A stretch of DNA of 64,000 nucleotides from Bacteroidota bacterium (GTDB lineage: Bacteria > Bacteroidota > Bacteroidia > Chitinophagales > Chitinophagaceae), in the NCBI GenBank assembly GCA_020161435.1, contig JAIUNV010000004.1, positions 248,001-312,000 on the forward strand, in the 5' to 3' direction. The notes under the pieces are model-generated. The model saw only the letters and a list, made by a program, of their open reading frames with translations, searched no databases and was not told the DNA's origin. A program made the translations under genes and the position numbers. Of this stretch, positions 8,361 to 16,675 are shown in pieces. The stretch's first letter is position 1. Every line of letters starts with the position of its first letter.

Positions 8361-9003
8361 TTAATTTATGCTCGTAGGCATACTTCACCAAGCCAATCAC
8401 ACTGTTGGTTTGGGTTTTGCGGAAGATGTTTTTGCGGTGCGTTTCTACGGTGCGTTCAGAAATAAAGAGGGCTTCGGCAATTTCTTTGTTGCCCATTTCT
8501 TTTTCTATCAAGCGTACAATTTCTATTTCCCGTTGGGTGAGCTGTGCTTCTTCTGTTTCCTTTTTTATGTGGCTTTGTTTCTCCAGTTCTTTCAGCACTT
8601 CCTCGCTGAAATAAATGCCGCCGGCTGCAATTTTCAGAATGGCTTTTTGCAATTCTTCTTTGCCAATATTCTTGAGCACATAGCCATTGATGTCGGCATC
8701 GTTGATCATTTCATCTACAATGTCGCCCTGGCCACTCATGCTTAGCGCCAGTATTTTCATGTGCGGAAAACGGGCCCGCACCTGCTTGCTCAATTGCTGG
8801 CCGGTCATGCCGGGCATCATTACATCGGTCAGTAAAATATCGGGTTGCAATTGGGCCATGGCTGCCACGGCTTCGGTAGGCGTGGTGGTGTAGCCTACAA
8901 TATTGAAGTCATCAACACCGGTGAGCAACGAACGCAAACCGTCGATGACAATCTGGTGATCGTCTACAATGAATATGTTGATTGGCTTCCCCATTTTTCG
9001 CAT
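8356..9003 (-). CDS. NarL/FixJ-family response regulator
   Basis: This 215-residue regulator has a receiver domain with phospho-acceptor Asp60 in ILLTDVMMPGMTG and a Lys in GYVLKNIGKEE. A C-terminal LuxR-type helix-turn-helix follows (about 150-215; LTQREIEIVRLIEKEMGNKEIAEALFISERTVETHRKNIFRKT). Two starts are possible, ATG at 9003 (MRKMGK) or at 8994 (MGKPIN); the first leaves 11 bases after the kinase stop. The gene directly follows the TPR sensor kinase on the same strand and is its likely partner. NarL-type regulators pair with HisKA_3 kinases, which fits this neighbour. Confidence 0.92.
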   Translation of the reverse strand: MRKMGKPINIFIVDDHQIVIDGLRSLLTGVDDFNIVGYTTTPTEAVAAMAQLQPDILLTDVMMPGMTGQQLSKQVRARFPHMKILALSMSGQGDIVDEMINDADINGYVLKNIGKEELQKAILKIAAGGIYFSEEVLKELEKQSHIKKETEEAQLTQREIEIVRLIEKEMGNKEIAEALFISERTVETHRKNIFRKTQTNSVIGLVKYAYEHKLI

Positions 9004-9014
9004 GGCAATGTATT

Positions 9015-10946
9015 TTATTTTTCGACACCAGCCTGAGGTACAAAAATGGTAACAGCGGTTCCATGTCCGGGGCGGCTGTCCCATTCTACTTCACCTTTTA
9101 AATACGCCACCCGGCTACGAATGTTTTTGAGGCCAATGCCTTCGCTTTGCTGGCTGGCATCAAAGCCGCGGCCATTGTCTTCAATGGTAATGCTCAGCCC
9201 GTCATTGTCGTTGATGAGGGAGAGATCGAGCTGGTTGGCACCACTGTGTTTAATGACGTTGTTGATGCACTCTTGCACCACCCGGTACACCATCGATTCG
9301 GTGTTGGCATCCAGCCGTTCGTTCAGGCCTTCGGCATGTAGGGCTACTTTCAAAATGCGGTTGTCAATTTTGTCAACAAACTCTCTCACAGCAGCAGCTA
9401 ATCCTTTTTTCAGCAAGGCGTTCGGCATCATGTTGTGGCTTACGCTGCGTACTTCTTTACAGCTTTCATCTACAAGACTAATGATACGGTCGAAGCGGGC
9501 ACGGGCATCTGCATCTTGTTGCAGCAAATCATTTTCAAAAGCACTCAGGTTCATGCGGGCAGCACTCATCATTTGGCCCACACCATCGTGCAGTTCGGTA
9601 GCAATGCGTTTGCGTTCGTTTTCTTCTGCTTCCATCACGGCTTTGGTTGCCAGCTCCTGTTGACGCATTACTTCAGCCTGCAATTGCTGTTCTTTTTTCA
9701 GCTTAAATCTGCGGTAGTAACTATAGGCAAGTAAAGAACCCAACACCAATACTGCAGCAGCAATGGCAATCATCCAGTTTTTGCGGCTGAGTTCATATTG
9801 TTGCTCAGTTATCTGTTGCTCTTTGCGTAGGGTTTGATATTGCGTTTCCATTTCGCTAAAACGGGCATTCATGTCGGTTACTTTCAGCGAATCCATCAGT
9901 TGAATGCGGGTTCTTTCCGAAGCCAAAGCTTGTTTCCATTTGCCCTGTCCTTCATAGGCCATCGCCAATGCTTCATACAAACGCATTTTTTCTGTGAGTG
10001 AACTTTCCAACGTATCCGCTGCTTGCAAAGCCTCTGTGAGCAAGGCTTCTGCTTGGGTATGCTGGCCCAGCCCGTGCAATATGCGGCCACACACATTGGC
10101 CGAAATGGCCTGCGAACGAATATCGCCCAACTGCTTGCGGATGTCGTATGCTTCTTCGGCGTAGGGTTTGGCTGTTGCGTATTCTTTTTTGTAGAGATAA
10201 CAAATACCGAGGTTGTTGAGGGCACTCGCCAGATACTCCCAGCTATTGGTAGCACGGGTGTATTCTTCTGCTTTTATGAGGTAAGGAATAGCGGTGTCGA
10301 ACTGCGACAGCAATACATAAGCGTTACCCACATTTACATAGCTGGCACCCATGCCCGGCACATCGTTTATTTTCTCCCGAATGGCCAGTGCCCTGCGGTG
10401 ATAATCCAATGCACTTTCAACATTGCCTACATGGTTGTTGGCACTGCCCACATTGTTGAGAGCGGTGGCAATGCCATAATCGTCTTTCAGTTTTTCATAC
10501 AATGCCAATGCTTTCAATCCTGCATCCAATGCCGAATCGTAATGGGCTTCTTTGTTGTACACGATGCCCATTTTCAAATGCAAGCCTGCCAGGCCTTTAT
10601 CGTCTTTCAGTTGGGTACGAATGGCCATGCTCTGCCGAAACAATTGCTTGGCCAGCGTCATGTTTTGCAGGTCGAGTTGAATAATGCCGAGGTCGTTGTA
10701 GGCCTGTGCTTCGCCTTTTGGAAACTTGATTTGTTTGGCCAATGCCACGGCTTTTTCGCCATATGCAATGGCGGCTTGTTTATCGCTGGCACGGTACAGC
10801 CAGGTGAGCTCGTTGTAACTCATGCACAAAGTAGAATCTTGTTGCTTGGGCAGTAGTTTCAGTATGCTGTCGATAGCTGCTTGCTGGGCACGGCCGCTTT
10901 GGTACAACAGGGCCGACAGCAGCAGGAGGAATGTTGTTTTTCTCAT
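9015..10946 (-). CDS. TPR-containing sensor histidine kinase (HisKA_3 type)
   Basis: This 643-residue protein has a signal peptide (MRKTTFLLLLSALLYQSGRAQ) and a periplasmic array of about seven TPR units (residues 40-350, with repeated A-x-x-Y/LNN-L/VG motifs). One membrane segment (391-410) and a coiled coil follow. The HisKA_3 domain has phospho-acceptor His453 in ERKRIATELHDGVGQMMSA, and the HATPase_c domain has CINNVIKHSGA, EDNGRGFD and GIGLKNIRSRV. The ATG at 10946 was chosen because it starts the signal peptide; the longer frame adds 42 non-signal residues. The TPR layout suggests sensing through protein contacts. It precedes the NarL-type regulator by 11 bases. Confidence 0.93.
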   Translation of the reverse strand: MRKTTFLLLLSALLYQSGRAQQAAIDSILKLLPKQQDSTLCMSYNELTWLYRASDKQAAIAYGEKAVALAKQIKFPKGEAQAYNDLGIIQLDLQNMTLAKQLFRQSMAIRTQLKDDKGLAGLHLKMGIVYNKEAHYDSALDAGLKALALYEKLKDDYGIATALNNVGSANNHVGNVESALDYHRRALAIREKINDVPGMGASYVNVGNAYVLLSQFDTAIPYLIKAEEYTRATNSWEYLASALNNLGICYLYKKEYATAKPYAEEAYDIRKQLGDIRSQAISANVCGRILHGLGQHTQAEALLTEALQAADTLESSLTEKMRLYEALAMAYEGQGKWKQALASERTRIQLMDSLKVTDMNARFSEMETQYQTLRKEQQITEQQYELSRKNWMIAIAAAVLVLGSLLAYSYYRRFKLKKEQQLQAEVMRQQELATKAVMEAEENERKRIATELHDGVGQMMSAARMNLSAFENDLLQQDADARARFDRIISLVDESCKEVRSVSHNMMPNALLKKGLAAAVREFVDKIDNRILKVALHAEGLNERLDANTESMVYRVVQECINNVIKHSGANQLDLSLINDNDGLSITIEDNGRGFDASQQSEGIGLKNIRSRVAYLKGEVEWDSRPGHGTAVTIFVPQAGVEK

Positions 10947-11073
10947 ACGGTTCTTTCTGTTGGTGGGTAGAAGTGTGCCAATGTTACAGCATTTTATCAT
11001 GCTTAAAGTCCGACTAATGTTTCGTGTATTGTTTGTGGAAAGATGCAGCAGCCACAGTGTTTGCACACGCAAT

Positions 11074-11104
11074 AAAAAAAGCAGCGCTGTTGAACACTGC
11101 TTTT
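11074..11104 (-). terminator. serA intrinsic terminator
   Basis: Read on the minus strand, AAAAGCAG and CTGCTTTT form the outer stem, extended by a wobble-rich inner stem around a CAAC loop. A run of seven T follows. It lies 22 bases after the serA stop. Confidence 0.7.
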
Positions 11105-11125
11105 ATATCGCTGCTAACAGTTGGC

Positions 11126-12370
11126 TCAATACAACATGCGGGCACGGATGGTGTGCTTCACTTCTTTCAGCAATGAAAAAGCTTGCTTGCTCAGCTTCTT
11201 GTCTACATCGAGCACCACATAACCAATGTGTTCATTGGTGCTGAGGTACTGCCCCAAAATGTTGATGTGGGCCTTGCTCAATGCGGTGTTGATTTCGCTG
11301 AGTACACCCGGCACATTTTTATGAATGTGCAAAATGCGGTGGGCACCTTCGAGCATGGGCAGGCTGAGGGCAGGTACGGTATGGCTGCCATAGGTGATGC
11401 CTTTTTCGAGATAGCCGAGGAGTTTGGCACTCACATCTACACCAATGTTTTCTTGTGCTTCGAGGGTGCTGCCGCCAATGTGTGGAGTGAGCAACACATT
11501 GCTGAGGCCCTGCAGCGGCGAAGCAAATTGTTCGCCGTTCTTTTCGGGCTCTACCGGAAATACATCAATAGCGGCACCCGAGAGGTCGCCGGCTTTCAGC
11601 GCAGCAGCCAGTGCATCCAGATCTACAACTTCGCCACGGGCATAGTTGATGAGGATGCTGCCTTTTTTCATTTGCTTAATTACCTGCTTGCTGATGAGGT
11701 TTTTGGTGCTGTTGGTTTCCGGCACATGCAGGCTTACGATATCTGCCTTACTCACCACTTCTTTCAGGCTTTTGCAAGCCACGGCATTGCCCAGCGGCAG
11801 TTTGGTGAGCACATCATAAAAAATCACTTTCAGGCCCATGGCTTCGGCCAGCACACTTACCTGGCTGCCAATATTGCCATAGCCCACCAGGCCAATGGTT
11901 TTGCCCCGCAGTTCAAAACTTCCGGTGGCATCTTTTTGCCAAATGCCGGCATGGGCTGCATTGTTTTTATCGGGGATGCGGCGAATGAGCATGATGGCGG
12001 CACCAATCACCAATTCGGCCACACTGCGGGTGTTGCTGTAGGGGGCATTAAAAACCGACACGCCCTGCTGTGTAGCAGCAGTCAAATCAATTTGATTGAC
12101 GCCAATACAAAACGCACCAATGGCCTGCAGCTTGGGTGCATTTTCGAGCACTTTTCGGGTCACCCTTGTTTTGCTGCGAATGCCCAGCAAATGCACATCT
12201 TTCAGTTCTTTGATGAGGGCTTCTTCGTCGAGGGCACCGGCCACTTTTTTGATGCTGGCGTAGCCATGCTGATGGATATTGGCGATGGCCGTTTCACTGA
12301 TATTTTCTAAGAGGAGAATCTTGATTTTCTCTTTGGGATAGCTGGTTGTTTTGTCGCTCATGATGCTCAA
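11126..12370 (-). CDS. serA: D-3-phosphoglycerate dehydrogenase with ACT domain
   Basis: This 414-residue enzyme oxidises 3-phosphoglycerate to 3-phosphohydroxypyruvate, the first step of serine synthesis. The N-terminal substrate domain has IRSKTRVTRKVLENAPKLQAIGAFCIGVNQID. The Rossmann domain has GYGNIG at 163-168. The catalytic residues are Arg245 (NYARGEVVD), Glu274 (PVEPEKNGE) and His297 (LTPHIGGST). A C-terminal ACT domain (about 340-414) is present, so the protein matches the roughly 410-residue E. coli-type enzyme, in which the ACT domain mediates serine feedback inhibition. Two nearby ATGs (12370, 12361) are possible starts. A clear terminator follows. Confidence 0.96.
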   Translation of the reverse strand: MSIMSDKTTSYPKEKIKILLLENISETAIANIHQHGYASIKKVAGALDEEALIKELKDVHLLGIRSKTRVTRKVLENAPKLQAIGAFCIGVNQIDLTAATQQGVSVFNAPYSNTRSVAELVIGAAIMLIRRIPDKNNAAHAGIWQKDATGSFELRGKTIGLVGYGNIGSQVSVLAEAMGLKVIFYDVLTKLPLGNAVACKSLKEVVSKADIVSLHVPETNSTKNLISKQVIKQMKKGSILINYARGEVVDLDALAAALKAGDLSGAAIDVFPVEPEKNGEQFASPLQGLSNVLLTPHIGGSTLEAQENIGVDVSAKLLGYLEKGITYGSHTVPALSLPMLEGAHRILHIHKNVPGVLSEINTALSKAHINILGQYLSTNEHIGYVVLDVDKKLSKQAFSLLKEVKHTIRARMLY

Positions 12371-12566
12371 AAATAACGAACCCTGCCGATTGGCCCAACC
12401 TGCACTTACTGAGTGGCGGTGGAAGGGGGAAAACTTGGTGGAGGAGGTATGTTGTTGCCAGCACTGTCTCTTGAAAAGAACGTTGCGTTTTGGAGATGGG
12501 GGATGGAATGGCGTTTGGGCTATGTTATATGCAACGTACTCTGCTGGAGACGTTTCTGGGAAAGAG

Positions 12567-12917
12567 TTATAGATTGAAGGTGGCGATAACTTTTTGCAGG
12601 CCCAGTTTCAAAGGAGGTAAATCTTTGCTGATGATTTGCCAAATCAGGTTGTTGTCAACGCCAAATTATTCATGTACCAAAATATGTCTCAGCCCTATGA
12701 TTTGTCGCCATGGAATGTCTGGAAAAGCATCTATTGTTTCAGCTGTAAGGTAATTGGCCGCTTCGCCAATAATTTCCATTTGTTTGATGCATGCAAAACG
12801 CATCATGGAGTTTTCAATAAACGTAGGGAAGTTTGTCTGAAAAGTGTAATGCTCAATTTCGGCGATAGCGTCAAGCATGTGTTGTATCCTTTGCTTATCG
12901 CCCTGTTTACCTTTCAT
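12567..12917 (-). pseudogene. HepT-like HEPN (DUF86) toxin with in-frame stop at motif tyrosine
   Basis: From ATG at 12917, 83 residues match the HepT/DUF86 HEPN family (QHMLDAIAEIEHYT, SMMRFACIKQMEIIGEAANYL, IPWRQIIGLRHILVHE). Then comes TAA at 12666-12668, after which the same frame continues for 32 more family-like residues (FGVDNNLIWQIISKDLPPL) to a stop at 12567. Restoring one codon gives 116 residues, the usual family length. The catalytic motif RX4HXY reads Arg77, His82, Glu83, stop, so the stop replaces the tyrosine. In characterised HepT/MntA pairs this tyrosine is AMPylated by the antitoxin. The ATG overlaps the MntA gene end by 11 bases. Either the toxin is inactivated or the base is a sequencing error; function of the 83-residue product is doubtful. 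Confidence 0.85.
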
Positions 12918-13200
12918 AAATCAGTTCTTTATCTGCATTGATGAAAGGGAGAATGTGTTTTGAAATGCCGTTGCTAGAAACTAAATCTACTTTTTTATGC
13001 AGCTTTTCTTCCAGTTCCAGTTGCATGTTTACAAAGCCAAGGCCAATATGCTCAGCGTAGTCCAGCTCCACTAAAATGTCTACATCACTTTCGGGCAGCG
13101 CTTCACCCCTCGAGGAGGAACCAAACAGAAATGCTTTCAGTACCGGCTTGTCCTGAAAGTATTTTTTGATGGTTTCTATTTCTGCTGCTGAAAGATTCAT
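12907..13200 (-). CDS. mntA: MntA-type minimal nucleotidyltransferase antitoxin
   Basis: This 97-residue protein is a minimal nucleotidyltransferase. The signature is complete: Gly27-Ser28 in FLFGSSSRGEALPESDVDILVELD, Asp39 and Asp41, and a third acidic residue Asp72 in KKVDLVS. In characterised systems MntA transfers AMP to a tyrosine of the HepT HEPN toxin and so neutralises it. It is encoded just upstream of the toxin gene and overlaps it by 11 bases, the normal operon order. The antitoxin gene looks intact even though its toxin partner carries an internal stop. Both genes sit between serA and a divergent hydrolase gene, with no mobile element visible. Confidence 0.88.
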   Translation of the reverse strand: MNLSAAEIETIKKYFQDKPVLKAFLFGSSSRGEALPESDVDILVELDYAEHIGLGFVNMQLELEEKLHKKVDLVSSNGISKHILPFINADKELIYER

Positions 13201-13422
13201 GGATTAAAGATAAGATTTTAAAAGCAAGAGACTTGGCAAGCTATGGCAAATGAAAGCATGTAGTTAGCTGTCTATGCTATACTGATTTCAAGGCTGTGAG
13301 GACTTCAATTTGTGGCTGCATTGGGTTGCGTTCATCCACCCACCAACAGCTGTGTAAAAAAAGCAAGCCAAAATTGCCCCGGCCAATTGGTCGTTTCCGC
13401 CTCAACCAACATTTTTGCAGGC

Positions 13423-14676
13423 ATGAAGCGTGTAAGAATAATGGGGGTGATGCTGCTGTGCATGTTGCTGGCTACCTTTTGGAGCTGCAACAACAACAGC
13501 ATGGGCAATCCGCTGCCACGGGTATCGGAGCGAAAGCTGGACACGACTGAAATCAATCAATACCAGGCTGCACTGGCTCATTTTTTCGATTCTATTTTGC
13601 TGCGCAACGAACGTTTTTCGGGGGGCATTCTGGTGGCCAAAAACGGACAGATTCTATACGAACACTATACCGGCTACGCCGATCAGGATAAAACCGACAG
13701 CATAGATATGGATACCCGTTTTCATGTGGCATCCACCTCTAAAACCTTTACCAGTATTGCCCTCATGCAGCAGGTACAGGCCGGCCGGGTAAAGCTCGAC
13801 GACTCCTTGCAGGTATATTTTCCGCTTTTTCCGTACAAGGGCATAACGGTACGCAACCTGCTCAACCACAGCAGCGGTTTGCCCAACTATGCCAATCTTT
13901 TTCCGCAGTACAAATGGGACCCCAAGCGGGTTGCCAGCAATACCGATGTGTTGTATTTGTTTTATGCCAACCGCCCCGGGCTGGAGTTTACGCCCGGCAG
14001 CCGCTTTAGGTATTGCAATACCAACTTTGCGCTGCTGGCACTGATTGTAGAAAAAGCCAGCGGGCAGTTCTTTCCCAAATATGTGCAGGATTCCATTTTT
14101 GCCAAGGCGGGCATGCAGCACAGCTATGTGCTCAGCTATCAAAACCCTGGCGATTACCTCACCAGTTGGGATGCCGCAGGCAGGCCTTACCCGTTCAACT
14201 TTTTGGATGCCATTTATGGCGATAAAAACGTGTACACCAACTGCCGCGATTTGCTGAAATACGACAGTGCCATCCGCCACGAAGTGCTGCTGTCGAAGGC
14301 ATGGCTCGATAGTGCGTGGACACCTAGCTACACCGATAAAAAATACAACGACCCAATTGAGCAGTATGGCTTGGGCTGGCGCCTCAAAATTTTCAACGAC
14401 AGCCTGAAGATTCCGTACCACAACGGTTGGTGGCATGGCAACAATGCCGTGTTTCAACGGGTGATAGCCGATACGGCGGTGATTATTGTAACGGGCAACC
14501 GCTTTACCAACCGCATTTATTCTTCTTCGAGGGCCGCCAATGTTTTCCGGCCGTACTTCTATACCAGTACCGATGAAGAAGAAGTGGAGCAGGGCCAGTC
14601 GGGCACCAAAAAACAGGTGGTGCCTGCCCGCAAAACTGCCGTAACTTCAAAGCGCCGCAGCGGTAAAAAACGCTGA
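13423..14676 (+). CDS. Serine hydrolase, class C beta-lactamase/PBP-like fold, lipoprotein
   Basis: This 417-residue protein begins with a lipoprotein signal peptide (MKRVRIMGVMLLCMLLATFWSC, Cys22). The beta-lactamase-like serine hydrolase domain has the SxxK motif at Ser104-Lys107 (VASTSKTFTSIAL), the YxN motif at Tyr197-Asn199 (RYCNTNFALLALI) and a C-terminal HNGWWHG block in the place of the KTG-type motif. Proteins like this include D-aminopeptidases, esterases and PBP-like enzymes; nothing shows antibiotic hydrolysis. The C-terminus is rich in Lys, Arg and Ser. The longer upstream frame was rejected because it places sequence before the signal peptide. The stop is 14 bases before the nnr gene, so the two may be co-transcribed. 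Confidence 0.88.
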   Translation: MKRVRIMGVMLLCMLLATFWSCNNNSMGNPLPRVSERKLDTTEINQYQAALAHFFDSILLRNERFSGGILVAKNGQILYEHYTGYADQDKTDSIDMDTRFHVASTSKTFTSIALMQQVQAGRVKLDDSLQVYFPLFPYKGITVRNLLNHSSGLPNYANLFPQYKWDPKRVASNTDVLYLFYANRPGLEFTPGSRFRYCNTNFALLALIVEKASGQFFPKYVQDSIFAKAGMQHSYVLSYQNPGDYLTSWDAAGRPYPFNFLDAIYGDKNVYTNCRDLLKYDSAIRHEVLLSKAWLDSAWTPSYTDKKYNDPIEQYGLGWRLKIFNDSLKIPYHNGWWHGNNAVFQRVIADTAVIIVTGNRFTNRIYSSSRAANVFRPYFYTSTDEEEVEQGQSGTKKQVVPARKTAVTSKRRSGKKR

Positions 14677-14690
14677 TACGGCACCCCGGC

Positions 14691-16205
14691 ATGATACCCA
14701 TTTACAGTGCCAACGAAATCAAACAATGGGATGCCTTTAGCATCCAACACGAACCCATTGCCTCCATCGATTTGATGGAAAGGGCTTCGCAAACTTTTAC
14801 CCAACGATTTGTAGCGCAGTTTTCGCCGGAGCAGCCCGTGTATGTGCTGGCCGGCAAGGGCAACAATGGTGGCGATGGGCTTGCCATTGCCCGCATGCTG
14901 CGCCAGCATGGTTTTGATGTGCAGGTCATTATGCCATCGGTGCATCCGCTGTCGCATGATTGCGCCTTGAATTACCAGCGCTGGCTGGATTTGGGTGGTA
15001 CTGTTCTTCAGATTGATGAAACCAACTTTCAGTTTCCCAACATTCCTGCAGAAGCTATTTTGATTGATGCCTTATTTGGCACGGGACTCAGCCGGTTGCT
15101 CACAGGCTGGATGGCCGCTATTGTAGCACATATCAACAGCCTGCCCAATACGGTGGTGGCGGTAGATGTGCCTTCGGGTTTGTGGTGCGATGGACTCACC
15201 GATGGCGGAGCAGTTATCGAAGCTGATTATTGTTTTACGTTTCAATGTATCAAGCTTGCCTTTATGCTGCCGGAAAATGCCGGCTATGTGGGCGAATGGG
15301 AAGTGCTGGACATTGGGCTGCATCCGGGTTTTGTGCAGCAGCAGCCACCCAAAGCCGGTTTTGTTACGCATCCTTTGGAAGTGTTGCAACCGATACAATA
15401 CGATCGGTTTACCCACAAGGGTACCCGTGGCCATGCATTGCTGGGTGCGGGCAGTGCCGCTATGATGGGGGCTGCAGTAATGGCTACACATGCAGCTTTG
15501 CGCAGCGGTGCCGGCCTGATAACCGTGGCTACCGAAGCCAGTGCCTGGCCGTTGATTCAACAAACAAATCCTGAAGCCATTTGTGCAGCGAAAGGCGCTT
15601 TGGCCAATGAAAGTTTTCAGTTGCAACGGCGCATCAAGGCCATTGGGGTAGGATCAGGTTGGGTAGCCGATGAAGAACACATTCAACTGCTGGCATGGCT
15701 GCTCGAAAACAGCTCTGTGCCTTTGCTGATAGATGCTACTGCTTTGTCGTTGCTGGCAGATATGTTGCCCATTTTGGAGCTGGCGGCTTTGCGCATTCCC
15801 ATTGTGCTCACTCCGCATGTGGGTGAGTTCGACCGGTTGTTTGGCTACAGTGGCAACCATGCGTTGCGCTTAGAAAAAGCCATACACATGGCGAAACATT
15901 ATCGCTTGTGCATTGTGCTGAAAGGAGCTTACACCCGCATTGTATTGCCCGACGGGCATGTGTATTTCAACAGCACGGGCAACCATGGCATGGCCAAAGC
16001 AGGCAGCGGCGATGTATTGGCCGGACTCATGACGGGCTTACTGGCGCAAGGTTATGCCGTGCAAGATGCGGCGATACTGGCGGTATGGCTGCATGGCAGT
16101 GCTGGTGATGCGGCTGCAAAAGCAATGGGCACAGAAGCCATGACGGCGATGGATATTGCAAAACATTTGCCGCAGGCATGGCAGCATTTGAATTACACCC
16201 GATGA
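14691..16205 (+). CDS. nnr: Bifunctional NAD(P)H-hydrate epimerase/dehydratase
   Basis: This 504-residue fusion protein repairs hydrated NADH and NADPH. The N-terminal YjeF epimerase domain (about 1-215) carries AGKGNNGGDGLAIARML and VDVPSGL. The C-terminal ribokinase-like dehydratase domain (about 225-504) carries GTRGHALLGAGSAAMMGAA, LTPHVGEFDRL, VLKGAYTRIV and the nucleotide motif NHGMAKAGSGDVLAGLMTGLLAQG. In this family the epimerase interconverts R and S forms and the dehydratase uses ADP to restore NAD(P)H. The domain order and length are those of the standard bacterial fusion. The last 13 bases overlap the convergent DUF6526 gene. Confidence 0.96.
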   Translation: MIPIYSANEIKQWDAFSIQHEPIASIDLMERASQTFTQRFVAQFSPEQPVYVLAGKGNNGGDGLAIARMLRQHGFDVQVIMPSVHPLSHDCALNYQRWLDLGGTVLQIDETNFQFPNIPAEAILIDALFGTGLSRLLTGWMAAIVAHINSLPNTVVAVDVPSGLWCDGLTDGGAVIEADYCFTFQCIKLAFMLPENAGYVGEWEVLDIGLHPGFVQQQPPKAGFVTHPLEVLQPIQYDRFTHKGTRGHALLGAGSAAMMGAAVMATHAALRSGAGLITVATEASAWPLIQQTNPEAICAAKGALANESFQLQRRIKAIGVGSGWVADEEHIQLLAWLLENSSVPLLIDATALSLLADMLPILELAALRIPIVLTPHVGEFDRLFGYSGNHALRLEKAIHMAKHYRLCIVLKGAYTRIVLPDGHVYFNSTGNHGMAKAGSGDVLAGLMTGLLAQGYAVQDAAILAVWLHGSAGDAAAKAMGTEAMTAMDIAKHLPQAWQHLNYTR

Positions 16206-16630
16206 TGATCGGCCCGCCAGTTCACAATCATTTTCTTGATATCGTTGCTGCGGAGCTTTTCGGCTACGGCTTTTTGCACCAGTGCCGGAAACTCGGCATC
16301 GCTGGCAAAACGCAACGCAATGATCTGGCCCAGCCGAAGCTGTGCAGGCAAAGGCTTACCGGTGAGGATATAATGACGGAAATTTTCTTCGGCACGAATG
16401 GCTCTGTCTTGGGCCTTGAGGGCAAACACACGGGCAAACCAAAACAAACCCGCCAGCGCCAGCGATACAAAAAAGGCAAAGATGGCTTCTACATTTCGCT
16501 CCTGCGGATTGAGTAATTTTTCTACCAACACCACAGAAGAAATAACGATGCAGCAAAGAATGATGAGCGACAACACATAGTGGTAGCCGGGTACCATTTG
16601 GCGGTGGTTTTTATAATCTTGATTTTCCAT
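16193..16630 (-). CDS. DUF6526 family two-helix membrane protein
   Basis: This 145-residue protein has two predicted membrane helices (about residues 19-36, VLSLIILCCIVISSVVLV, and 50-68, FAFFVSLALAGLFWFARVF). A cytoplasmic tail follows with RAEENFRHYILTGKPLPAQLRLGQIIALRFASDAEFPALVQKA and KMIVNWRADHHRV. The tail motif is characteristic of DUF6526, a Bacteroidota family of unknown function. It converges with nnr and overlaps it by 13 bases at the 3' end, so there is no room for a separate terminator. No catalytic residues are evident. Confidence 0.8.
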   Translation of the reverse strand: MENQDYKNHRQMVPGYHYVLSLIILCCIVISSVVLVEKLLNPQERNVEAIFAFFVSLALAGLFWFARVFALKAQDRAIRAEENFRHYILTGKPLPAQLRLGQIIALRFASDAEFPALVQKAVAEKLRSNDIKKMIVNWRADHHRV

Positions 16631-16675
16631 AGTTCTGAGTTAGCAATGTTCGGGTGGCAATTTAGGGTGAAAGCG

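Noticed and set aside
11183..12310. Long frame antisense to serA
   Set aside because: It is a shadow of a highly conserved gene on the other strand; its translation has no recognisable domain.
12371..12566. Possible small gene between serA and the toxin-antitoxin pair
   Set aside because: No frame with family-like sequence was found; the only meaningful frame here is the continuation of HepT, which ends at 12567.
13423..14676. Beta-lactam resistance gene
   Set aside because: SxxK and YxN motifs are shared by many esterases and peptidases of this fold; nothing in the sequence or the context supports antibiotic hydrolysis.
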